64,000 nucleotides of DNA from SZAS-103 sp964640525 (GTDB lineage: Bacteria > Pseudomonadota > Gammaproteobacteria > Xanthomonadales > Xanthomonadaceae), in the NCBI GenBank assembly GCA_964640525.1, contig CAZXGS010000001.1, forward strand, positions 62,001 through 126,000, in the 5' to 3' direction. Positions within the stretch are counted from its first letter, which is position 1. Each line of letters opens with the position of its first letter. Below, piece by piece: positions 55,513-63,908 of the stretch. The notes beneath the pieces were generated by a model. The model saw only the letters and a list, made by a program, of their open reading frames with translations, had not been told where the DNA came from and ran no database searches. Position numbers and translations under genes: made by a program.

Positions 55513-56352
55513 ATGCTCAAGGATCTGCTGGTTCCGCTCACCGAGACCGCCGGCGACGTCGCGGCGGTCCACGCCGCGCTGGCCATCGCCGGCGCACACG
55601 GCGCCCGCGTGGTGTTGGTGCAGTTCACCCGCCTGCCAGTGCCCGTGGCCGGGCCTTGGGGCGCGGCCGACCTGGCCATGGGTGAGCTGTACGCCACGTT
55701 CCAGGCACGCGCGCAAGACGATGCCAGGGCCTGGGCGTCCCGGCTGGCCGAACAGGCGCCGAACATCCCCGCCGATGTGCGATTGGTGGAATCCTTTGCC
55801 GTCGATGCCCCCGCGCGTGCCGCCGAGGAGGCGCGACGGGTCGACCTGGCGATCCTGCCGATGGTGATCGACGTCGCGCGCGACGGCGCGACCTTGCGCA
55901 GCTTCTTCGGCGGGTTGCTGCTCGAATCCGGACGCCCGGTGTTGCTGGTGCCGACCCGGACGGCGTGGCGCGCACCGCGCAAGGTCATGCTGGCCTGGCA
56001 GCCAACGCGCGAGGCGGCGCGCGCGGTACACGACGCGCTGCCGTTGCTGCAGGGCGCCGATTCGGTGGACGTGGTGCAGGTTGGCGACGGCGACGATGGC
56101 GTGGATGACGACGCTGCCCACGATCTCGCCGCGCACCTCGTCCGCCATGGCCTGCAGGCGCAGGTCGTGCGCCTGCGCGCGAGCCACGAAGCGATCGCCA
56201 GGACCTTGCTTGACCACGCGGCATCAATCGGCGCCGATCTGATCGTCGCCGGCGGCTACGGTCACTCGCGGCTGCGCGAATGGATGATGGGCGGCGTCAC
56301 CGCCGACCTGCTGGCCACGGCGGGGACGATCCCGATCCTGTTCTCGCACTGA
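55513..56352 (+). CDS. Tandem universal stress protein
   Basis: A 279-residue protein with two UspA-like domains (about 1-150 and 155-279). Domain 1: MLKDLLVPLTETAGDVAAVH and GGLLLESGRPVLLVPT; domain 2: KVMLAWQPTREAARAVHDAL and DLIVAGGYGHSRLREWMMGG with the G-2x-G-9x-G type ATP loop ending in TIPILFSH. GGAGG lies 9 bp before ATG 55513. It is divergent from the VIT gene. The function in stress is inferred from the family. Confidence 0.88.
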   Translation: MLKDLLVPLTETAGDVAAVHAALAIAGAHGARVVLVQFTRLPVPVAGPWGAADLAMGELYATFQARAQDDARAWASRLAEQAPNIPADVRLVESFAVDAPARAAEEARRVDLAILPMVIDVARDGATLRSFFGGLLLESGRPVLLVPTRTAWRAPRKVMLAWQPTREAARAVHDALPLLQGADSVDVVQVGDGDDGVDDDAAHDLAAHLVRHGLQAQVVRLRASHEAIARTLLDHAASIGADLIVAGGYGHSRLREWMMGGVTADLLATAGTIPILFSH

Positions 56353-56367
56353 ACCTGCAACAAAGGC

Positions 56368-57069
56368 TCAGGCCCGCGCATACAACGGCAGCACCGCGCC
56401 GCTGATCTCGCGATTGGCCGGCGACACCAATTGCGCCACCGCCTCGGCGGCCGCCTGCGGTGACAGCCAGTCGGACGGATCCGCCTTGGGCATTGCGGCG
56501 CGATTGGCCGGGGTGTCGATGGTCGAAGGTGCGATGGCGTTGACGAGGATGTGTTCGCCCTTGAGTTCCTCGGCCAGCGCCTGGGTGAGCGCGACCACCG
56601 CCGCCTTGGACGTGGCATAGCCCGCCATCTGCGCGCCCTTGCGCGGATCCAGCCCGGGACGCGCAGCGACGTTGACGATCCTGCCGCCGCGCCCGCCCGC
56701 GCGCATCCCGCGCACCGCCGCGCGCGAGCACAGGAACGCCGTCACCACGTTGGTCTCGAACATGTGGCGAAAGTCCTCCGCTGAGGTGTCCACCAGCGGC
56801 GCCATGCTGAAGCCGCCGGCAAGGTGCACCGAGGCCCACAGGTCCGGCACCGCGGCGTAGAACGCATCCACCGACGCCGCATCGGTCAGCTCCACGCCGT
56901 CGACGATGCGCAACTTCCCGCCGGCATCGACGTGACCACCGCCGGTGCCGGGCTGGGCAGGAACGTGGCAGGTCGCCCCGGCTTCGATCAGGCGCGCAAC
57001 GATGACCCGGCCTAGCGCGCCAAGGCCACCGGTGACGACCACGTGGCGGTCGGCGAGGGAATCGTTCAT
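56368..57069 (-). CDS. Short-chain dehydrogenase/reductase
   Basis: A 233-residue SDR with the cofactor motif VVTGGLGALGRVIVARL (TG-x3-G-x-G), the catalytic Tyr and Lys in YATSKAAVV, NAIAPSTIDTPANR and a C-terminal VSPANREISGAVLPLYARA resembling the usual GQ/G-x-L end. The NNAG motif region reads SVHLAGGFSMAP, a divergence from classical SDRs. GGAGA is 5 bp upstream of ATG 57069. Substrate unknown. Confidence 0.85.
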   Translation of the reverse strand: MNDSLADRHVVVTGGLGALGRVIVARLIEAGATCHVPAQPGTGGGHVDAGGKLRIVDGVELTDAASVDAFYAAVPDLWASVHLAGGFSMAPLVDTSAEDFRHMFETNVVTAFLCSRAAVRGMRAGGRGGRIVNVAARPGLDPRKGAQMAGYATSKAAVVALTQALAEELKGEHILVNAIAPSTIDTPANRAAMPKADPSDWLSPQAAAEAVAQLVSPANREISGAVLPLYARA

Positions 57070-57194
57070 GGGTTCTCCTTTGGGGTGTTCGGAAGGGCAG
57101 GCAAGGCAAGCGGTCGCATCGACGGGGCTTGGCCGCCGGGTTCGGGTTTTGCCGTCAACCGATCATGATAGGTGGTCGCAGGAACGGTTGCAGG

Positions 57195-57437
57195 CAATGC
57201 TCCCAACCTTAGGCTCGTCATTGACCGGCTTCGCCGTTGTGAAGCACTTCCGCATGCTTCTGGCGGGGTGGTCAACAGCCGAATGGCTGGTCATCCAGCG
57301 CCTTTGCCAATCACGGCATCCAAGCCACTGAAAAGGCACTGGATTGACCGGCTTCGCCGTTGTGAAGCGCTTCCGCCTTCGCGGGAATGACGGCTTCTGA
57401 GATCGACGCTGCCGGAATAGTCAAGTTGGGAGCATTG
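57195..57437. mobile_element. Short inverted-repeat element with internal direct repeats (MITE-like)
   Basis: 243 bp bounded by a perfect 13-bp inverted repeat, CAATGCTCCCAAC (57195-57207) and its complement (57425-57437). Inside, ATTGACCGGCTTCGCCGTTG followed by TGAAGC occurs twice (near 57220 and 57343), each able to fold into a small hairpin. No coding potential is recognised. It fills the 418-bp gap between the SDR gene and the small secreted protein; the rest of the gap shows nothing. Confidence 0.6.
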
Positions 57438-57487
57438 GAGTGCAGGGTGCGGCGATCTTTTCCATGGACACCTGACGGAGCGGGTCG

Positions 57488-57970
57488 ATGAACATGTTGC
57501 GCACGGGGCTGCTGGCCATCACCCTCGCCGGGAGCATGCTCACGGCGGCTGCCGGGCATCGCGCCGAGCCGCCGACATTGAAGGCAGGCGACTACGTGCT
57601 GACCTTGCAGTGGCTGCAGAACGCAGGTGGCGTCGGCAAGGCGACGTTGTACCCGGACCCGGTGAACCAGTGGCGCATCGAAGGCCATCAGGAAGAGCGC
57701 TACATGGGCGATCTCAATGTCATGGACGTGCAGGGGACGATTCGCGTCCTGAACGCACGGGAGCTCGACTTCACCGGCACCATCACCACCCGCATCAGCT
57801 ACATCAACCACGGCGCTGCATACGTGCGCAAGGGAACTTTCCGGATGAAGGCGTGGGGCGCCCGCAAGTTCTGGCGCATGCAGAACATGACCGAGCCGGA
57901 CGGCCAGGACGAGGTGACCGATTACATCGACCTGCACTTTCGGCAGCAGGGTCGATCCAAAGCCCGATGA
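57488..57970 (+). CDS. Small secreted protein of unknown function
   Basis: A 160-residue protein with a signal peptide (LLAITLAGSMLTAAAG). The mature part is rich in beta-type residues: GDYVLTLQWLQNAGGVGKAT, RYMGDLNVMDVQGTIRVLNA, LDFTGTITTRISYINHGAAY, RKGTFRMKAWG and TDYIDLHF, suggesting a single beta domain. The C-terminus is basic. I do not recognise the family. It is the last chromosomal gene before the transposon end, with 275 bp between. Confidence 0.6.
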   Translation: MNMLRTGLLAITLAGSMLTAAAGHRAEPPTLKAGDYVLTLQWLQNAGGVGKATLYPDPVNQWRIEGHQEERYMGDLNVMDVQGTIRVLNARELDFTGTITTRISYINHGAAYVRKGTFRMKAWGARKFWRMQNMTEPDGQDEVTDYIDLHFRQQGRSKAR

Positions 57971-58245
57971 GGTCCGATGCCGCTGCTCGTCGCGCCGTGT
58001 TCACGAAACGTCCGACTGGATACTTGCGAATCACCCGTTTGCGGCCAAGGTGAGCAGCACCCGCTGCGCCTGATCACCAGGGGCGTGCTGCGCGGCATGT
58101 GCGAACCGTTGCGCCGGGGTCTGCCAGGCGGTCCTGAAGGTGGATGTCCGTACATCTCGTTCGGAGCAGGGAAATGGCGAGGCAGAATCCGAATCGTTGT
58201 TTTTCGCACCGATGCCGGAATGACCCGTGGACTTGGAACTGGACG

Positions 58246-58411
58246 TGTCTACGTACTTGAAACTGCCCCCAACGTAAGTGATTGAATTTCTTGAATGCGA
58301 CTAATTTCTCGAGGCGGTTTGTTGAATGCAGTTGACGCCAACAATGCGCCCCACAGTTGAAGAACTCCCGACAATCGCCCCATTTTCGTAGCGCCGCCAA
58401 CAAATCGCCCC
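58246..58411. repeat. End of the Tn7-like element: TnsB-site-like direct repeats
   Basis: Between the last host gene and tniQ, three near-identical direct repeats occur: GCCAACAATGCGCCCC (58337-58352), CCCGACAATCGCCCC (58367-58381) and GCCAACAAATCGCCCC (58396-58411). Their ends are 29 and 30 bp apart. A fourth, weaker copy (ACTTGAAACTGCCCC) ends at 58269 and starts just after TGTCTACG at 58246, a candidate terminus with the usual 5'-TGT. Such spaced repeats are binding sites for TnsB at Tn7-like ends. The exact end point is not proven. Confidence 0.6.
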
Positions 58412-58439
58412 TTGGTTGTTCCGCGGGGCGATATCACCG

Positions 58440-59918
58440 TTATCGTACTGCTGCGAGGCGCTTCTTTCCGGCCTTTGCCTTGGTTTTCCGCCTGCGCGAC
58501 CGAGTTGCCTTGAGCGGTGCGCGCACTGGCGGAGTCACCGCTATGCGCGGTGCGGGATTAGGGATCCAGCAGATCCTCACCTGTTCCAGATACCCCTCCC
58601 GGCATCGTGCTTCGGCAACCGGCAGCCACCATTCGTCCGCTGGCGCTTTCCTGAGCGAGGACCGCAAGAGAGCATCGAGCCCCTGGCCGTAACCCTGCAC
58701 CAGGAGGGCCCGCAGCGCCCAGGCGAGATGGCTGCGCCCTCTGACCTCGGCCAACCGTTGGACCCGCGTCGCCTGGCGCGAATAATCGCCCTCCGGCACC
58801 TTCGTTCCGCACGCGTCCAGAACCACCTCGATGAGCCGTCCACCCATGTGCAGCGTCTCACGGTCCACCGCCGACAGGTGAATCCAGCTCGATCCGTCGT
58901 CCGAGCGTCCGTGCGGGGCGATGAAGCAGTTCGGATGGCGCGCCGCGTTTTCGCCGAGCGTGGCGTGCTTCTCGAAGCCTTGGCTGGCCACCCATTCCAC
59001 AGGCGTGCACGTATTGGCGGGAAACCCGGCGACGACTTGCTGGGTAACTTCCGCGAGCCTGTCGGGCGTACCGGGGGGCAACGGAACCAATGTGAGCGGT
59101 TGCGTGTCACCCAGGGCACACCAGCCCCAAAATTCCTGCGCGGGAGGATCGACCCCCGGCTCCGCATCCTGTCGATCTTCCATCCGAGACCCGGGCGCGA
59201 GCAGGTTCCAGGGAATGCCCGCGAGTGCGGCGGGCGGTTCGGCCAGGCGCGCAAATCCGTCCCTCCACCGGTCCGAGCGTTCGGTGGCGATGAAGTGCCG
59301 CCGTTCGCGCTGTTCGGCTGCCCACGGCAGGTAGGCGTGGAGCCACGCTTCCGCACGTACCGTCGGGAATTTCCACATGCCGATGGTGGCCTGGTTGGCA
59401 TCGAAGGGGTCGTGCCCGCATGCGCAACGACCCATGCGACCCATTGCGTCAGGTTGTCCTAGCGTCGGTTGGCGGCACACGGGACAGCGGTCCGACAACG
59501 CGCAGCCATGCCACGGACAACTCTGGATCGACGGCAACTGGAACAGCGCGGTGTGATAGCCGTGCGCAGCGCAGTCCGGGCATGTGCGGATCGGCTGGGA
59601 GCAGCGATCGAGCGCACCCCCTGTCTGAAGCGGTGACCAGGCCTCCTGCTGCCACCACGTCGGGATGGGCGTTGCAGACATCCCGAGGGCCGCCTCGAAC
59701 CGGGCGCGCGAAACGCGTCCGGCTTGGAGGTCGGACAGCGGAGCGTGGCTGCGCCGGATGCCCAGCGTCTGGAACCAATCGGTCGGTTCCAGTGCCGTCA
59801 GCCGGGTGACGCGCAGCAACAGGCCATAGGCCGAGATGTACGGATAGGGTTCGATTTCCGATCCGAGCAAATGCGGCTGCGGCTCCCGGCTGGCCGCGAT
59901 CTGCGCCCAGGGGGTCAC
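58440..59918 (-). CDS. tniQ: TniQ/TnsD-family target selection protein
   Basis: Links target DNA to the TnsC ring in Tn7-like transposition. The 492-residue product has the TniQ N-terminal domain: PYPYISAYGLLLRVTRL and LSDLQAGRVSRARFEAALG, then a zinc-binding pattern of Cys pairs at 113/116 (CPDC), 134 with His 137 (CPWH), 145/148 (CPVC) and 165/167 (CAC). The long C-terminal part and the very basic tail (TRSRRRKTKAKAGKKR) suit a TnsD-like, site-specific DNA-binding protein. It starts with GTG 59918, with GAGGAGG upstream, overlapping tnsC by 4 bp. Target site unknown. Confidence 0.88.
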   Translation of the reverse strand: MTPWAQIAASREPQPHLLGSEIEPYPYISAYGLLLRVTRLTALEPTDWFQTLGIRRSHAPLSDLQAGRVSRARFEAALGMSATPIPTWWQQEAWSPLQTGGALDRCSQPIRTCPDCAAHGYHTALFQLPSIQSCPWHGCALSDRCPVCRQPTLGQPDAMGRMGRCACGHDPFDANQATIGMWKFPTVRAEAWLHAYLPWAAEQRERRHFIATERSDRWRDGFARLAEPPAALAGIPWNLLAPGSRMEDRQDAEPGVDPPAQEFWGWCALGDTQPLTLVPLPPGTPDRLAEVTQQVVAGFPANTCTPVEWVASQGFEKHATLGENAARHPNCFIAPHGRSDDGSSWIHLSAVDRETLHMGGRLIEVVLDACGTKVPEGDYSRQATRVQRLAEVRGRSHLAWALRALLVQGYGQGLDALLRSSLRKAPADEWWLPVAEARCREGYLEQVRICWIPNPAPRIAVTPPVRAPLKATRSRRRKTKAKAGKKRLAAVR

Positions 59919-60901
59919 GCGGCCTCCTCGGAGCTCACGAGCTTGGCGCGCACGTACTCCAGGCGCAGGTAACCGCTCGCCATGAGCGCTTGGCGCACGT
60001 GCTCGGGCTTGAATCCCTTGAAGTCAGCGTCCGAGACAGCAATGGTGGCCAGCAGGTGCCGAACGGTCAGCGTGAACGTCGCCATCGGCCAGCCATCGGA
60101 AGGCGGCAACCTGTAGTCGTCGCGCAACGCCCTGACACTGGCGAGGATCAGGTCGGTTTCCGAGGCCAGGGTCCAGCCATCGTCGAAGGCGCGCTTGGCG
60201 AAGTACCGGCTGAAGGGCATGTCGGCCGTGGGCCACGTGGCCGACAGGTCATAGCGGCTCAACGCGTGGAGCACGTCGGCCGCGCCGGTCAGCGGCTGGA
60301 ACGGGTGGGTCGCCATGAACCACCGGCGCACCAGGTGCGACGGGTAGTCGGACCAGTCGTCCGTGACGTCCACGCCGGTCGCATCACTCTGCCGGACGAA
60401 CACCAGGAACAGGCGCAGCTTGGCGTCCGTGAGCTGCTCGTCGACGTCAGCCAGGTAGTCGTACTCGGCCCGCGTGATCCGCTGCGCGTTGTCGATGAAC
60501 ATCACCATGAGCGGCAACTGGGCCTGGCCGCAGCGGGTCTTCACGAAGTTGATGAGCCGGTCGCGCCCCTTCTGGGGCGTGAGCCGGTCGCTGTTGCTGA
60601 GCCTGAGGCGGTTGTTCATGGCGGTGTAGAACGCACCGTCGCTGCGACGTACGCCGGAGGGCATGATCAGCCGGGAGGCCACGCCGATCGGGCGCCGCTC
60701 GGCGTCGATCAGCCACTGCGCGACGTGTTCGGTGAGGTACTCCTGCGCGCTGGTCTTGCCCAGGCCACCCCCGCCGTAGCACGGCACCCCGTGGTGGTCC
60801 TCCTCGACGTTCTGCAGGATGAAGTTGGCGAAGTTTTCGGTGGGGCGGGTGGAAATCTGGAAGCCGTTGGGCAACAGGATCGGATGCGTTTCGGTCGTCA
60901 T
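59915..60901 (-). CDS. tnsC: TnsC-like AAA+ ATPase of the transposon
   Basis: ATPase that forms filaments or rings on target DNA and recruits the transposase. The 328-residue product has Walker A GGGGLGKT (residues 43-50) and a Walker B-like MVMFIDNAQ (132-140). The expected Glu after the Walker B Asp is Asn here. A sensor-type region (LFLVFVRQSDATG) follows. ATG 60901 has GGAG 6 bp upstream; GTG 60937 would add 12 residues. It lies 42 bp after tnsB and overlaps tniQ by 4 bp. Confidence 0.88.
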   Translation of the reverse strand: MTTETHPILLPNGFQISTRPTENFANFILQNVEEDHHGVPCYGGGGLGKTSAQEYLTEHVAQWLIDAERRPIGVASRLIMPSGVRRSDGAFYTAMNNRLRLSNSDRLTPQKGRDRLINFVKTRCGQAQLPLMVMFIDNAQRITRAEYDYLADVDEQLTDAKLRLFLVFVRQSDATGVDVTDDWSDYPSHLVRRWFMATHPFQPLTGAADVLHALSRYDLSATWPTADMPFSRYFAKRAFDDGWTLASETDLILASVRALRDDYRLPPSDGWPMATFTLTVRHLLATIAVSDADFKGFKPEHVRQALMASGYLRLEYVRAKLVSSEEAA

Positions 60902-60943
60902 GAGAACTCCGGAAAGAGAAGGGGGAGTGGGCGACACGACAGG

Positions 60944-62806
60944 TCAGTGATCGCGAACGTGATCGAAACTGACCCAACCCCGGCGCGGCATCTGCACGGG
61001 CGACTGCATCAGCTGGTGCGGGGCAGGCGCCTGCAGGTGCGGATCGATCTGCTGCATGCGAGCGAGCTGATCCACGGCCTTGGGGGAGGTCGGGGCGAGC
61101 TTGCGCAGGAAGGCCACGTAGGCGTTGATCGCGCAGTCGACCCCGACAAGCGACAGGCCGCCAGGCTGCTTGCACCACTGCTTGATCAGCGTGCGCGTGG
61201 TCTCGTCGTGCCGGGTCTTGTCCCACGGCGAGGCCGCTCGCACGAAGCCCATCGGGGTCGTGGCGCTGCGCATGAGCAGCAAGGTCCGCAGGTCATGACG
61301 GTCGACACGTGCGTACACCTTCTTGCCGATCAGCTCCCAGCGGCCCTCGAGTTCGGGGCTGCGGTAGCGGACGTACTTGTAGTTCACGTGCGGAGTCACG
61401 CCTTCGTCACGGTTGCCCTTGACGTCCAGCGGCAACAGGATGCTGTTCATCTCGACCGCGTCCTTGGCTCCGGTGGACGGAGTGAAGTCGAACGCACGCG
61501 GCGGGTTCAGCTGCAGGAATTGCAGCGGGCTCAAGGTGCCCAACGCCGGATGCGGCGTGGCGTTGTAGTTGCTGATGATCACATCGATCAGCTCGACGAG
61601 CAGATGCATTTGGATGGGAAGGTCCTCTGGTGAGAAGTTGCTGATTCGGATCTTGTTGTCGCCCAGTCGCTGGGCCGGCTCATACCCGCCGGGCAGGTCG
61701 CGCAAAGCGCCTTGCTCGAGGCGAGAGAACAACTGCTCCACCACCGGTCTCGATCGAGGCTCATGCGCTCGCCCGTAGACGAGGATCCCGCCATGGGCGC
61801 GACAGAACGAGGCCTCGAAGTCCACGCTGTGATGGGCCTTGGCGTTGTCCATCGCCGCCGAACGAACCCGCCAGGCACCCAGGTTCCCCGGCAGGCCCGA
61901 GGGCAGGCCGCCGCCGGGGTGGTAGACCAGTCCGGGAATGGTCAACTCGCGACGCGACCACGGCTGCAAGGACGAGGCGATGCAACTCGACAGGTCCAGG
62001 TTGTTGTAGCCGCGACCCACGCGTACCCACCATGCGAGGATGGCTTTCGAATCCACCTCGATCTCGCACATCAGCCAGATCGTGTTGATCGCCCGCTTGA
62101 CGATCCCGCCATTGGGCAGGCTCACGCCCAGGACCGCTTCGATGTCGATCCGATGCGCATCGACTTCACTGCGATCGAACGCACGCCCCTTCAGCAGGTC
62201 GCTGAGCACGGTGGGCGCTTCCCCGGGCTCATCGGTTCCGGTGTACGGCGAGGTGTCGATGCGGCGCTGACGGATGAAGCGCAACAGCGCGCGACGCCCC
62301 TTGTCATCCTGGTTGAGCGGGTAGAAGTCAGCCAGGTCGAGCTTGCGCAGGTAGGCGAGCATCTTGTCGTGCAGGCGGTCGAAGCTCTTGGGCGGCCTGC
62401 CCGGCGGCAGGGGATAACCATAGGCGTCGACCAGATCGCGCAACTCCGTATGACAGGCCAGCACGGCGGCCATCGCGTGCGGACCGGCGTGGCGCGGCAT
62501 CTGCGCCTGGCCCGGCTCGTCTTCCTCCTTGAAGTACGCACCCCACGGAACGCACACGCGGAACCCGTAGCGCGCGCCGTCGGGAGCGATGCGGGAGGCG
62601 CGCCGCACCATGGACCGCAGGCGCTTGCGGCACAGGTGGTTGTCGTTGGCTGCCTTGGTCAGGCCGAGTTCGCCCGTCAGCACCGAGGTGAGCGCAGCGC
62701 AGCCGTTGTCGTAGCGGGTCTGGAACGCGGTCTTGATGACCTCGCGCTTGGGCCGCGGCCAGGACTCGAGTTCGTCCAGGCGGTACACGGTGGTCGGTTC
62801 ACGCAC
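60944..62806 (-). CDS. tnsB: TnsB-like DDE transposase
   Basis: Cuts and joins transposon 3' ends. The 620-residue product has the Mu/retroviral-integrase-type (rve) catalytic core with the DDE triad: Asp 216 (SEVDAHRID), Asp 320 (AAMDNAKAHH) and Glu 357 (PVVEQLFSRLEQG), 36 residues between the last two. N-terminal helical DNA-binding domains and a C-terminal beta domain (around PLDVKGNRDEGVTP) are present. GTG 62806 is the chosen start: GGAGGT lies 5 bp upstream and it overlaps the tnsA stop by 8 bp. An ATG/GTG further upstream (62872) would lie inside tnsA. Confidence 0.9.
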   Translation of the reverse strand: MREPTTVYRLDELESWPRPKREVIKTAFQTRYDNGCAALTSVLTGELGLTKAANDNHLCRKRLRSMVRRASRIAPDGARYGFRVCVPWGAYFKEEDEPGQAQMPRHAGPHAMAAVLACHTELRDLVDAYGYPLPPGRPPKSFDRLHDKMLAYLRKLDLADFYPLNQDDKGRRALLRFIRQRRIDTSPYTGTDEPGEAPTVLSDLLKGRAFDRSEVDAHRIDIEAVLGVSLPNGGIVKRAINTIWLMCEIEVDSKAILAWWVRVGRGYNNLDLSSCIASSLQPWSRRELTIPGLVYHPGGGLPSGLPGNLGAWRVRSAAMDNAKAHHSVDFEASFCRAHGGILVYGRAHEPRSRPVVEQLFSRLEQGALRDLPGGYEPAQRLGDNKIRISNFSPEDLPIQMHLLVELIDVIISNYNATPHPALGTLSPLQFLQLNPPRAFDFTPSTGAKDAVEMNSILLPLDVKGNRDEGVTPHVNYKYVRYRSPELEGRWELIGKKVYARVDRHDLRTLLLMRSATTPMGFVRAASPWDKTRHDETTRTLIKQWCKQPGGLSLVGVDCAINAYVAFLRKLAPTSPKAVDQLARMQQIDPHLQAPAPHQLMQSPVQMPRRGWVSFDHVRDH

Positions 62807-63521
62807 GGACCACCTCCAGCGTCGCGGTGGTATTGCCGGGGAGGTAATCGACCAGCCGCAGCGTGCCGTCATGAATCATCGCCGCCGTGACCGCCTGGAT
62901 CGCATCGGGCTGGAAGTCGAGCAGCTTGATCAGCTGCGCGAGCGTCGTGCGCGGCGTGGTCGCCATCAGCGCGTTGATCTGCGCGCGGATCGTCGAGCGG
63001 ACCAACAGACGGCCATAGGCCCACACATGCGGCAAGAGCTCGAAGGCCGTGCGGCACTGCGCGATGGCCGAGACCATCTCGCGCTCGGTGACGTAGGTCA
63101 GGGTCAGTCCGTGACGTGCGGCGGCCTCATCGAGGACTTCGCGATCGCGGATGTTCGCCGTGCCGGCGGTGCTGGCCACCGTACCGGCGTTGGGAATGGC
63201 CAGGTAGAAATGTTCCTGGCCGGTTTTGTCTCGGGTCCAGAAAGAAATGTCGATCTGCTGCTTGGCCGACAGGGCCAGGCGCCGGGGACGCTCGACGTAG
63301 GCGATCAGCGACGGATCGAATTCGAATTTGAGCGCCAACGCCAGAAGCAGGATGTTGGAGATCGTCACCGTGCGGTTGTTGCGGGGCGAGTGGAAAACGA
63401 AAAGCTCCTTGCGGTTGCGTTCGCCGCGGGTCAGTAGACGGGGTTTGTGGGGCAGCGTGGTATCGACGAGATGTTCGTTGAGATCCTCAGGAATGGCAGT
63501 GGCAGCGGTTCCGGCAGCCAT
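62799..63521 (-). CDS. tnsA: TnsA-like transposon endonuclease, active site apparently degenerate
   Basis: In Tn7, TnsA is a restriction-endonuclease-fold protein that cuts the 5' ends so the element leaves by cut-and-paste. This 240-residue product aligns along its length by position: a nuclease-like N-terminal domain (SNILLLALALKFEF, QQIDISFWTRD, HFYLAIPNAG, TLTYVTERE) and a winged-helix C-terminal domain. Asp 91 matches Tn7 Asp 114, but the Glu 63 and Gln-x-Lys (130-132) positions appear to be Leu and Ala-Ile-Pro. ATG 63521 has GGAG 7 bp upstream; an earlier GTG/ATG (63647) would add 42 residues. Confidence 0.72.
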   Translation of the reverse strand: MAAGTAATAIPEDLNEHLVDTTLPHKPRLLTRGERNRKELFVFHSPRNNRTVTISNILLLALALKFEFDPSLIAYVERPRRLALSAKQQIDISFWTRDKTGQEHFYLAIPNAGTVASTAGTANIRDREVLDEAAARHGLTLTYVTEREMVSAIAQCRTAFELLPHVWAYGRLLVRSTIRAQINALMATTPRTTLAQLIKLLDFQPDAIQAVTAAMIHDGTLRLVDYLPGNTTATLEVVRA

Positions 63522-63674
63522 GGGTTTTCTCCGGGCAAGGGACAGGTGGCGCGCCTGGGGACAGGCACGAGGAAGGAACGGCGAAGGCCAAGCGACGCAG
63601 AGAGCAATCAGCAAGTGGTGACGCGCACGCGACACCCGCCCGCCCATCAGGCAGGCGGGTGCCAGACCAGTGGC

Positions 63675-63908
63675 TCAGTCCTCGAGCAACCGCACCCGGA
63701 AGGTCAGCACGGCGCCGGAGGCAAGGTCGTGGTAGCTGACCGAGTGCATACGCATGTCGAAGGGCGTGTCCAGGATGGCTTCGTGCCGCTGGAATCGAGG
63801 CTGTCTCGGGAACGGCAGGTCCAGCTGTCCGCTCGGTCCATCGTCCGAGGCGGCGTCGCCGTCGGGGTCCGGCCATGCCATGTCGTCAAAAAGCGAGAGG
63901 TCGATCAC
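63675..63908 (-). CDS. Small acidic protein upstream of tnsA, unknown
   Basis: A 77-residue acidic protein: FDDMAWPDPDGDAASDDGPS at the start, then a beta-like part (FDMRMHSVSYHDLASG, VLTFRVRLLED). GAGGAGG lies 6 bp before GTG 63908, and the start overlaps the stop of the ORF upstream (GTGA), so it is part of the same operon. It has no homolog I recognise. The acidic, phage-like composition might suit an anti-restriction or regulatory role, but this is only speculation. Confidence 0.6.
   Translation of the reverse strand: MIDLSLFDDMAWPDPDGDAASDDGPSGQLDLPFPRQPRFQRHEAILDTPFDMRMHSVSYHDLASGAVLTFRVRLLED

Noticed and set aside
58074..58403. A 109-residue reverse ORF inside the transposon end
   Set aside because: It overlaps the spaced repeats, has no start signal or motif and an irregular composition.
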